Positions 5,774 through 10,481 of a DNA stretch of 11,003 nt are shown here, piece by piece. The notes below the pieces were generated by a model, which had not been told where the DNA came from, did not search any database, and was given only the letters and a program-made list of their open reading frames with translations. The translations under genes were made by a program, and so were the position numbers. Origin of the DNA: a bacterium (GTDB taxonomy: Bacteria; Oederibacteriota; CAKKQC01); NCBI GenBank assembly GCA_919901855.1, contig CAKKQC010000071.1, forward strand, positions 1-11,003. The letters are read 5' to 3'. How positions within the stretch are numbered: the first letter of the stretch is position 1; each line of letters opens with the position of its first letter.

Positions 5774-5811
5774 TGGTTGACAACCAACCAGTAACTGGTT
5801 GATAATCAACC
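5774..5811 (+). promoter_or_regulatory. Triple-palindrome promoter of ATPase 3, probably leaderless
   Basis: Three overlapping perfect palindromes, each centred on one A, run without a break: TGGTTGACAACCA (5774-5786), CAACCAGTAACTGGTTG (5785-5801) and GGTTGATAATCAACC (5797-5811). Together they hold five GGTTG/CAACC half-sites. They cover a consensus -35 TTGACA (5777-5782) and a strong -10 GATAAT (5801-5806) at 18 bp spacing. ATG 5814 follows the -10 by seven bases, the expected transcription start. Tight repression by a protein binding GGTTG sites is the natural reading. Confidence 0.75.
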
Positions 5812-5813
5812 AC

Positions 5814-7031
5814 ATGATCCCGCGCGGACTGGACCAATCCCTCCGCGTCGCGCTGGCCGATCGTCCCGTCGTCGTGCTCCAGGGGCCGCGCCAGTCGGGC
5901 AAGACCACGCTGGCGCGGGCGCTGACCGGCCGCCGCTATCTCACGCTGGATGAAGCCAGCCTGCTGGCGTCCGCCCGCGCGGATCCGGCGGGGTTCCTGG
6001 CGCTCCATGCCGGGCCGATCGTCATCGACGAGATCCAGATGGCGCCGGATCTCCTCCCCGCGGTCAAGCTGGCCGTGGATCGCGACCGGCGGCCCGGGCG
6101 GTTCCTGCTCACGGGATCGGCCAACGCCCTCGTGGTGCCCGGGCTGGCCCGGTCCCTCGTCGGGCGGATGGAGGCGCTGACCCTGTGGCCCCTCGCCCAG
6201 GCCGAACTGGCGGGCCGCGGGACCAATCCGCTGGACGCGTGGCTCGCGCCACGATTCGCCCCCGGGTCCCGGGGCCGCGCCGACCGGCCGGGCCTGGCTC
6301 GCCGCATGGCCACCGGCGGCTACCCCGAGGCCGTCGCCCTCGCCCCCGCCCGGCGGGGAAGCTGGTACGAGTCCTACGTCGGCACCATCCTCCAGCGGGA
6401 CGTCCGGGAGCTGGCCGACATCGAGGGGCTGACGCTCCTGCCGCGCCTCCTCGGTGTCGTGGCCGCCCGCGCCACCGGCCTGCTCAACTTCGCCGACCTT
6501 TCCCGCACTGCTGGCATTCCGCAGAGCACCCTCAAGCGATACCTGGCGCTCCTCGAGGCGACCTTCCTCGTTCAGATGCTTCCCGCCTGGGCCAGGAGCT
6601 CGAAGATCCGGCTGATCCGTGCTCCCAAGGTCGTGATGGGGGACACGGGCCTCCTGTGTCACCTGGGTGCGGCGTCCGAGCGGCGGCTCCTCGAGGATCC
6701 CGTGCTGTTCGGACGGGTCCTCGAGAACTTCGTCGGGATGGAAGTGCGCAAGCTCGCGGGGTGGGCCCGCCTCCAACCCCGGCTCTCCCACTACCGCGAT
6801 GTCGGGGGGAGGGAGGTGGACCTCGTCCTCGAAACGCCGGACGGGGATGCCGTCGGCGTCGAGGTCAAGGGGGCGGACACGGTGGGGCCGCATGACTTCG
6901 CCGGCCTCAAGGCCTTCGCCGACGCTGCCGGGCCCCGGTTCCTCCGGGGCCTCCTGCTCTACGGCGGTGCCGAGCCGGCGGCCTTCGGCCCCGGCTTCTT
7001 CGCCCTGCCCGTCTCGGATCTCTGGGCCTGA
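5814..7031 (+). CDS. AAA_14/DUF4143 ATPase, copy 3
   Basis: The 405-residue protein has Walker A GPRQSGKTT (24-32), Walker B IVIDEIQ (69-75), sensor TGSAN (100-104) and the family box TGGYPEAV (167-174). DUF4143 follows, with a winged-helix segment NFADLSRTAGIPQSTLKRYL (225-244), the GDTGLLCHL block (276-284) and nuclease-like acids E304, D336 (GREVDLVLE) and VEVKG (E350, K352). This is the most canonical of the three family members here. ATG 5814 is chosen over TTG 5799 because the latter lies inside the promoter; the -10 box ends seven bases before the ATG and there is no ribosome site, so the message is probably leaderless. The gene stands alone. Its role in the cell is not established; an ATP-dependent nuclease or DNA-handling role is inference. 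Confidence 0.9.
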   Translation: MIPRGLDQSLRVALADRPVVVLQGPRQSGKTTLARALTGRRYLTLDEASLLASARADPAGFLALHAGPIVIDEIQMAPDLLPAVKLAVDRDRRPGRFLLTGSANALVVPGLARSLVGRMEALTLWPLAQAELAGRGTNPLDAWLAPRFAPGSRGRADRPGLARRMATGGYPEAVALAPARRGSWYESYVGTILQRDVRELADIEGLTLLPRLLGVVAARATGLLNFADLSRTAGIPQSTLKRYLALLEATFLVQMLPAWARSSKIRLIRAPKVVMGDTGLLCHLGAASERRLLEDPVLFGRVLENFVGMEVRKLAGWARLQPRLSHYRDVGGREVDLVLETPDGDAVGVEVKGADTVGPHDFAGLKAFADAAGPRFLRGLLLYGGAEPAAFGPGFFALPVSDLWA

Positions 7032-7084
7032 GACTCCCGCCCACGACGCCGGAGGCCGGGACTCCCTCTCCCACGCCCCCAATG

Positions 7085-7128
7085 TTCCCCGGGGAGCTAC
7101 GCAACTACGCAACAGCGTCCCTGTCTTC
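7085..7128 (+). repeat. Family B separator repeat, copy 1
   Basis: TTCCCCGGGGAG precedes two exact tandem CTACGCAA 8-mers (7097-7112), then CAGCGTCCCTGTCTTC. The second copy lies at 9133-9178. The plan is that of family A with a different 8-mer. It sits between ATPase 3 and the PIN module. Confidence 0.8.
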
Positions 7129-7154
7129 GATGGCACGCATCGCGCGCGGGGTGA

Positions 7155-7160
7155 TATGCT
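7155..7160 (+). promoter_or_regulatory. Putative -10 box of the antitoxin-PIN operon
   Basis: TATGCT lies six bases before ATG 7167, the same distance as in neighbouring promoters. No convincing -35 is seen 17-18 bp upstream, so the call is weak. Confidence 0.35.
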
Positions 7161-7166
7161 CTGGAC

Positions 7167-7373
7167 ATGAGCTTGGCCAAGGCGCACCAGCCGCCCGCAC
7201 TCGTCGTTCGTTCGGGGCGCCCGGATATCCGGAAGGCCAGGGCGATCCTGCGTCGGATCGAGGAGATGCGTCCCGATCCCGCCCTGAAGGGCAAGACGGT
7301 CGAGGATATCGTGCGGATGTGCAAGCGGACACGCGAGCAGATCTGGAAGGAAAAGCTTGCGGTACGTTCTTGA
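7167..7373 (+). CDS. Small antitoxin partner of the PIN toxin
   Basis: The 68-residue product has a disordered start (MSLAKAHQPPALVVRSG), then two charged helices: PDIRKARAILRRIEEM and KTVEDIVRMCKRTREQIWKEKL. I do not recognise a named DNA-binding domain; the helical C-terminus resembles toxin-binding tails. Its assignment rests on position: it directly precedes a PIN-domain gene and overlaps it by 17 nt, the standard antitoxin-toxin order. ATG 7167 lies six bases past a TATGCT box. It probably binds and blocks the PIN active site and may also repress its own promoter. Confidence 0.65.
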   Translation: MSLAKAHQPPALVVRSGRPDIRKARAILRRIEEMRPDPALKGKTVEDIVRMCKRTREQIWKEKLAVRS

Positions 7374-7779
7374 CACAAACGTCTTCGTCCTCGCCTTCGG
7401 CAGTGCTCCCCCGGTAAAGACAGAAGATCTGCTGGCCTTGGTGGTTGAACGTGCCGAGGACTGCGAGTTGATCACGGGGCGGGAGATACTCACGGAAGTC
7501 CGGCGGAACCTTACGCCGGAAGCGTTACGCAGGTGCTGGGAACTACTGCGCGCGCTGGCCGTGGTGCCTGTCGAAGACTGGCAGATCCCGTTCGATCTCG
7601 GAGAGAAGTACCGCGAACCCGGACTTAAAGCCGGGGATGCCGCGATTGCCGCCCTGACGGAATGGGCGGAAGCCGACTACTTGGTCACCGAGAACAGGGA
7701 TTTCATGGACCGCTCTCTCCTGCCCTTTCGGGTCGTAAGGATCGCGGAATTCCTGACGGTGCTTCGCCAGAAGGCTTGA
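7357..7779 (+). CDS. PIN-domain ribonuclease toxin (VapC-like)
   Basis: The 140-residue protein has the PIN fold signature: YVLDTNVFV (3-11) with the first catalytic D6, a central acid in ILTEVRRNL (E47), GLKAGDAAIAALTEW (89-103) with D94, and EADYLVTENRDF (105-116) with N113 and D115. The four acidic positions of a working Mg-dependent RNase are present. VapC relatives cleave tRNA or rRNA; the target here is unknown. The start TTG 7357 has an excellent ribosome site, GGAAGGAAA, just upstream, and overlaps the antitoxin gene by 17 nt. The gene is intact and of normal length. A separator repeat follows about 100 bp downstream. Confidence 0.87.
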   Translation: MRYVLDTNVFVLAFGSAPPVKTEDLLALVVERAEDCELITGREILTEVRRNLTPEALRRCWELLRALAVVPVEDWQIPFDLGEKYREPGLKAGDAAIAALTEWAEADYLVTENRDFMDRSLLPFRVVRIAEFLTVLRQKA

Positions 7780-7879
7780 GGAGCCGCGGGACTTTCTCGC
7801 CCGATCCAGGGCCTAGACGGCCCATTAACCTCCGGGAACCGCGTCATCCTTCAGCCATCTGCGCACCGGAGCGAATCCT

Positions 7880-7948
7880 GCCGCCGATCGCCGCGAATGC
7901 CCCCCCACCTGCCCCGAGAATCTTAAAATCTGAAGCGCGTCCCCTGAT
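7880..7948 (+). repeat. Family A separator repeat, copy 6, extended form
   Basis: The core lies at 7918-7944 (AATCTTAA, AATCTGAA, GCGCGTCCCC). The preceding CCGCCGATCGCCGCGAATG and CCACCTGCCCCGAG match the extended copies at 1324 and 1920, but here the block is not joined to a stop codon; the PIN gene ends 100 bp earlier. The region 7780-7879 contains nothing else that I can name. Confidence 0.85.
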
Positions 7949-7960
7949 CTTCCGGTTCCT

Positions 7961-7985
7961 GACCGTCCGGCGGGGGAGAATCCGG
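7961..7985 (+). repeat. 25-bp direct repeat, left copy
   Basis: An exact 25-bp sequence, starting GACCGTCCGG and ending GAGAATCCGG, occurs here and at 8916-8940. The pair brackets the HicB-HicA module and a family A repeat. Confidence 0.8.
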
Positions 7986-8020
7986 CAATCCGAAGGGTGG
8001 CCCGGGGTTTCTACGTCCGA

Positions 8021-8047
8021 GAATCTAAGAATCTAAAGCGCGTCCCC
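8021..8047 (+). repeat. Family A separator repeat, copy 7
   Basis: AATCTAAG and AATCTAAA in tandem, then GCGCGTCCCCGG and a pyrimidine-rich tail. It lies only 77 bp after copy 6, so two family A joints stand in the same intergenic space with no gene between them. Confidence 0.85.
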
Positions 8048-8090
8048 GGATTTCTTGGGTGTCCCTCCTCTTCCGCCTCCTCTTCCGCGG

Positions 8091-8119
8091 TTGACGGATG
8101 AGGGGGCGAAGCGTATTCT
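8091..8119 (+). promoter_or_regulatory. Promoter of the HicB-HicA operon
   Basis: TTGACG (8091-8096) and TATTCT (8114-8119) are 17 bp apart; the chosen ATG 8131 is eleven bases on. The boxes overlap the possible ATG at 8098, which argues against that start. Confidence 0.6.
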
Positions 8120-8130
8120 GGTCATCAGTC

Positions 8131-8463
8131 ATGCAGAGGACTCACGGTCGCATCCAGCCTGTCATCCTCCGTTGCTATGCCGTCCAGCGTAACGGCTGGT
8201 GGTATGCGCACTGCCTCGATCTCTGCCTCGTTTCCCGGGGCCGGTCGCTCGAAGATGGTCAAGAGGCGCTGAGGGAGAACATCCTCGGGTACCTGGAGGC
8301 GGTCAAGCCCCGGGATATCCGGCATGCGTTCCGGCCTGCGCCGCTGGTGTCGCAGGTCGAGTATTCCTTCATCCTGATCACCCACCTGTTGCACCTCACG
8401 AGGCGGCGGTTCCTCGGCGACCTCGCTTGGACCGGCACCAAGCTGATCCCGGCGGGCGCCTGA
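8131..8463 (+). CDS. hicB: HicB-like antitoxin
   Basis: The 110-residue product has the partly degraded RNase-H-like HicB fold: VILRCYAVQRNGWWYAHCLDLCLVSRGRSLEDGQEALRENI includes the hallmark strand-helix order (AHCLDL, then a helix SLEDGQEALREN). ATG 8131 is preferred because ATG 8098 lies within the promoter. The C-terminus has no HTH or ribbon-helix-helix; it ends with an unusual hydrophobic and basic stretch, YSFILITHLLHLTRRRF (79-94), which may contact the toxin. TGA 8461 is followed at once by the toxin start codon. It should neutralise HicA by direct binding. Confidence in the family is good; the C-terminal part is unfamiliar. Confidence 0.75.
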   Translation: MQRTHGRIQPVILRCYAVQRNGWWYAHCLDLCLVSRGRSLEDGQEALRENILGYLEAVKPRDIRHAFRPAPLVSQVEYSFILITHLLHLTRRRFLGDLAWTGTKLIPAGA

Positions 8464-8742
8464 TTGCCGCAGAAATACCCGCCGCTCAAGCGCAGGGAAG
8501 TCCTTGTGATCCTGAAGGCATTGGGGTTTCGATACACGCATTCGCGGGGCAGCCATGATTACTGGCAACGGTCGGCTGAGGATGGTGGGAACACGCGCAC
8601 GTTCACGGTCACCGTGGATCGGTATCCCGGATTCAGCGATCGGATCCTGGTGTACATGATCGAACAGTCAGGGGTCGCAAGAGAGGAGTTCTACGGCGCT
8701 ACTCCGAAGACGGCCAGGAAGATCGGCCTCCAGAGCCGATAG
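8464..8742 (+). CDS. hicA: HicA-like mRNA interferase toxin
   Basis: The 92-residue protein has the dsRBD-like HicA pattern: PPLKRREVLVILKALGF (6-22), then YTHSRGSHDYWQR (24-36) with the catalytic histidine in GSHDYW, a strand RTFTVTVDRYPGFSDRILVYMIEQSGV (45-71) and a final EEFYGA. HicA enzymes cleave mRNA and tmRNA without needing the ribosome's A site. The start is TTG 8464, directly after the antitoxin stop (TGATTG), with only a weak ribosome site, so termination-reinitiation is likely. It is somewhat longer than minimal HicA proteins of about 60 residues. Antitoxin-first order is common among HicBA variants. Confidence 0.85.
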   Translation: MPQKYPPLKRREVLVILKALGFRYTHSRGSHDYWQRSAEDGGNTRTFTVTVDRYPGFSDRILVYMIEQSGVAREEFYGATPKTARKIGLQSR

Positions 8743-8915
8743 CCGGGAGCCCGCCTCGACACGATACGTCCCTTTTGCCCGAACTCCTCCCCCCAGTCCC
8801 TGAAGCGCAGTAGCCACCATGGCGTCCCGGACGAATGTATGACCCCGGCTTCGGCCTCGGGCTGGCGGGGACCAGCGCGTGGATGTTGAAGCGCTCGACG
8901 GGGTAGCGGGCGCCC

Positions 8916-8940
8916 GACCGTCCGGCGGGGGAGAATCCGG
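8916..8940 (+). repeat. 25-bp direct repeat, right copy
   Basis: Identical to 7961-7985; see that entry. The sequences on the outer and inner sides of the two copies differ, so the match is sharply bounded. Confidence 0.8.
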
Positions 8941-8973
8941 TGCGAAGTGATGATATTCCCGCCATCTTCGCAA

Positions 8974-8991
8974 CGGTTGCGTCCGCAACCG
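8974..8991. repeat. Perfect hairpin CGGTTGCG-TC-CGCAACCG
   Basis: An 8-bp perfect stem with a two-base centre, flanked by CTTCG (8967-8971 region) and CGAAG on the other side. With no poly-T tail it is not an obvious terminator. Its TCCG loop edge resembles hairpins in the repeat elements. Confidence 0.5.
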
Positions 8992-9132
8992 CGTGATCAC
9001 GAAGGATGGCCCTGGCCTTTACCAACTCCTTCGAGAAGCCCCCGCGCGGGTGATCGGGCTGCCCCCTCCCCAGCCGTGGGGAATCGAGCGCGCGCGATCA
9101 TGGGTGGCCCTTCTCTTCTCTCGTCTCTGATC

Positions 9133-9178
9133 TTCCCGGGGGGAGCTACGCAACTACGCAAGAGCGTCCCCTGTCTTC
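9133..9178 (+). repeat. Family B separator repeat, copy 2
   Basis: TTCCCGGGGGGAG, then two exact CTACGCAA 8-mers (9146-9161), then GAGCGTCCCCTGTCTTC. It closely matches 7085-7128. It lies 33 bp before the small membrane-protein gene. Confidence 0.82.
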
Positions 9179-9210
9179 TTCCGCCTGTTACACTGTTCGC
9201 GGAGGAAATC

Positions 9211-9513
9211 ATGCACAATCACGGTCCGTTGGCTGGCGCGATTAGAAGCCACGCGGCCGCGTTGAATATCAATCCGCTGCTTCCAGAGGCCGTTCCCCAA
9301 TGCTACGGCCTCTACGGTCTGACTGTCGTAGGAGCGATCGTATATTTCATCAAGAACGCGGTCGGGTTCTGGGGATGCGTTGTCGGCTTCCTGAAGGGCT
9401 GCGTCTGGCCGGCGATCGTTGTCTACAAACCACGCGCCTCGGTTGAATATCCATCCACTGTTTGCAAGGGCCCTTCAGGCCCTTACAAGGTACTCGAGTT
9501 GCTCAAGGCCTGA
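9211..9513 (+). CDS. Small membrane protein carrying in-frame palindromic inserts
   Basis: The 100-residue product has a hydrophobic core: YGLTVVGAIVYFI (35-47), then VGFWGCVVGFLKGCVWPAIVVYK (51-73), probably two membrane segments or one re-entrant pair. ATG 9211 has a strong ribosome site, GGAGGAAA. Two parts look inserted. Residues 12-34 (IRSHAAALNINPLLPEAVPQ) and 74-93 (PRASVEYPSTVCKGPSGPY) are both encoded by the palindromic repeat found elsewhere as non-coding DNA, and both keep the reading frame. Removing the second would join VVYK to VLELLKA, a natural end for a small membrane protein; this is inference. A truncated copy lies at 2071-2232. Function unknown. It could be a toxin-like peptide or a component of the repeat's own mobility. 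Confidence 0.6.
   Translation: MHNHGPLAGAIRSHAAALNINPLLPEAVPQCYGLYGLTVVGAIVYFIKNAVGFWGCVVGFLKGCVWPAIVVYKPRASVEYPSTVCKGPSGPYKVLELLKA
9241..9313 (+). repeat. Palindromic unit inside the small membrane-protein gene (5' insert)
   Basis: ATTAGAAGCCACGCGG, then GAATATCAATCCGCTGCTTCC and the hairpin AGAGGCCGT-N11-ACGGCCTCT (9285-9313). About 38 bp around the hairpin are identical to 10779-10816, where the unit is non-coding and followed by AAGTATG. Here it is followed by CGGTCTGAC and is translated. Confidence 0.7.
9427..9489 (+). repeat. Palindromic unit inside the small membrane-protein gene (3' insert)
   Basis: CAAACCACGCGCCTCGGTTG, then AATATCCATCCACTGTTTGC and the hairpin AAGGGCC-CTTCA-GGCCCTT (9466-9484). 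TACAA occurs at both ends (9424 and 9485 areas), a possible short target duplication. It is the counterpart of unit 1 at 2148. Confidence 0.7.
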
Positions 9514-9548
9514 ACGGGAGGCTGGGCCTCGTGGGGGGGCCGAGAATG

Positions 9549-9577
9549 TTAATTTGTTAAGTATGGCCCTCTCTTCT
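9549..9577 (+). repeat. Family D separator, tandem TGTTAA form
   Basis: TGTTAATT and TGTTAAGT in tandem, then ATGGCCCTCTCTTCT. It shares AATGTTAATTTGTTAAGTAT with 10719-10738. Its right edge abuts a fragment of an xre gene end. Confidence 0.8.
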
Positions 9578-9578
9578 A

Positions 9579-9607
9579 CTGTTCCGGGCATAGGGCGGGC
9601 CGGCCGG
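9579..9607 (+). pseudogene. Relic of an xre gene 3' end
   Basis: CTGTTCCGGGCATAG encodes LFRA-stop and is identical to the end of the broken xre gene at 10656-10670; the following bases (GGGCCGGCCGG) also match. Everything upstream of it has been replaced by the family D repeat. Only 29 bp remain, so it has no function. Confidence 0.55.
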
Positions 9608-9739
9608 CCCGGAATCTCAGCTGTTCTTCCCGAGCGAATCCATCGATGCCCCCCCGCTTCTTCCCGCGCTGATAGAATATGATCGTGAAGACATCGAGAC
9701 GGACCGCCTCGGGCGCATTGACGTGCGGGGTGCTCGTAT

Positions 9740-10072
9740 ATGGTTGACGATACGGTGGTTCGCGAGGCGGTGGAGCTTCTGACCAGGAACGCTCCGCCGG
9801 GATCGCAAGTGATACTGTTCGGCTCGCGCGCCCGCGGGACCGCTGGGCCGAAGAGCGACATGGATTTCCTCGTGGTCGAACCGGAAGTACGGGATCGGGT
9901 TGAGGAGATGGTGCGACTGCGCGCCGTCTTGCAGCCGCTTGTGCGCCGCCACCTGGTTCCCGTGGACCTCGTGGTCGCAAGCCGCGAACAATACGCCTAC
10001 TGGAGCGATGTGCCTAACAACCTCTATCACGAGGCGAAGGTGGGTGGGCGGGTCTATGAGCAAGTGGCCTGA
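9740..10072 (+). CDS. Minimal nucleotidyltransferase (MNT), antitoxin-type partner of HEPN
   Basis: The 110-residue protein has the full NTase active site: VILFGSRARGTAGPKSDMDF (24-43) fits GS-x10-DxD with G28, S29, D40 and D42, and the third acid is D76 in VPVDLVVAS. All catalytic residues are present, so it is probably an active nucleotidyltransferase. In characterised MNT-HEPN pairs the MNT protein neutralises the HEPN toxin, in some cases by AMPylating it. ATG 9740 is preceded by GGGGTG and an in-frame stop at 9719, so an upstream start is excluded. It overlaps the HEPN gene by 17 nt. I find no well-spaced promoter; transcription could come from further upstream. Confidence 0.87.
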   Translation: MVDDTVVREAVELLTRNAPPGSQVILFGSRARGTAGPKSDMDFLVVEPEVRDRVEEMVRLRAVLQPLVRRHLVPVDLVVASREQYAYWSDVPNNLYHEAKVGGRVYEQVA

Positions 10073-10481
10073 GCGGGGGAGAATACTTCTCGAGAAGGCG
10101 CGGGGAGATCAGCAAGCGCTCGCGAGCCTGGCGAAGGACGGCAGCAATCATGGATGGGTTCTGGGATTCCATGCAGAGCAGGCGGTGGAGAAGGCGATCA
10201 AGGCCGTTCTGACGGCCTTCGGCGTAGAGTATCCCTTCACACACGATCTCCTGGCGCTTGTCGAGGTGTTGCGGGCCGGAGGGATTGCCGATCCCCCGGA
10301 AGCGGAATCCCTCGGGCGGCTCACCCCGTTCGGTGCCGCCTGGCGATACGAGGATCCGGTCGACGACACGATTGCATTCGACGCCGCATGGGCGCAGGAT
10401 GCCGTCGGACGGACGATTGCGTGGGCGGCGTCTCTTCTGGCTGAACCGACGATGGATGCACGAGGGGAAGCTGGGAAGTGA
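10056..10481 (+). CDS. HEPN-domain protein, partner of the MNT
   Basis: The 141-residue, mostly helical protein matches the HEPN pattern: RILLEKARGDQQALASL (9-25), then WVLGFHAEQAVEKAIKAVL (34-52), YPFTHDLLALVEVL (59-72), and a C-terminal helix DTIAFDAAWAQDAVGRTIAWA. The FHAEQAVEKAIKA block and the THDL motif are typical of Pfam HEPN (PF05168). I find no canonical Rx4-6H RNase motif, so RNase activity is doubtful or uses other residues. ATG 10056 sits 17 nt inside the MNT gene, after GGGCGGG. Its stop TGA overlaps a GTG start of a third, now broken, xre reading frame (GTGA), suggesting an original three-gene operon. Confidence 0.82.
   Translation: MSKWPERGRILLEKARGDQQALASLAKDGSNHGWVLGFHAEQAVEKAIKAVLTAFGVEYPFTHDLLALVEVLRAGGIADPPEAESLGRLTPFGAAWRYEDPVDDTIAFDAAWAQDAVGRTIAWAASLLAEPTMDARGEAGK

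Larger units (their letters stand above)
8743..9132. other. Intergenic stretch without a supported gene
   Basis: It holds the right copy of the 25-bp direct repeat and a perfect hairpin at 8974-8991. The minus strand stays open from about 9060 down to 8939 and reads DHPRGGFSKELVKARAILRD and onward, which has natural-looking composition; this may be the relic of a decayed gene. I do not recognise a family. Confidence 0.35.

Noticed and set aside
5694-7493. Very long minus-strand open frame (599 codons) opposite ATPase 3
   Set aside because: It is antisense to a gene with clear Walker and DUF4143 motifs. Its product is Gly-, Pro- and Arg-rich with no domain, as expected of antisense frames in GC-rich coding DNA.
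7800-7830. Terminator after the PIN gene (GGGCC-TAGAC-GGCCC)
   Set aside because: The stem is only 5 bp and no T-run follows, so it does not meet a reasonable standard for an intrinsic terminator.
142-8047. CRISPR array
   Set aside because: The A repeats recur seven times but at irregular distances from about 77 bp to several kb, with genes between them. There are no regular spacers and no cas genes.
8939-9060. Minus-strand protein fragment reading DHPRGGFSKELVKARAILRD
   Set aside because: Composition looks natural and it may be a decayed gene, but no start, domain or repeat copy supports calling it.
9718-9742. Promoter for the MNT-HEPN pair (TTGACG 9718-9723 with TATATG 9737-9742)
   Set aside because: The spacer is only 13 bp and the -10 would overlap the start codon. 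Neither fits the other promoters here.
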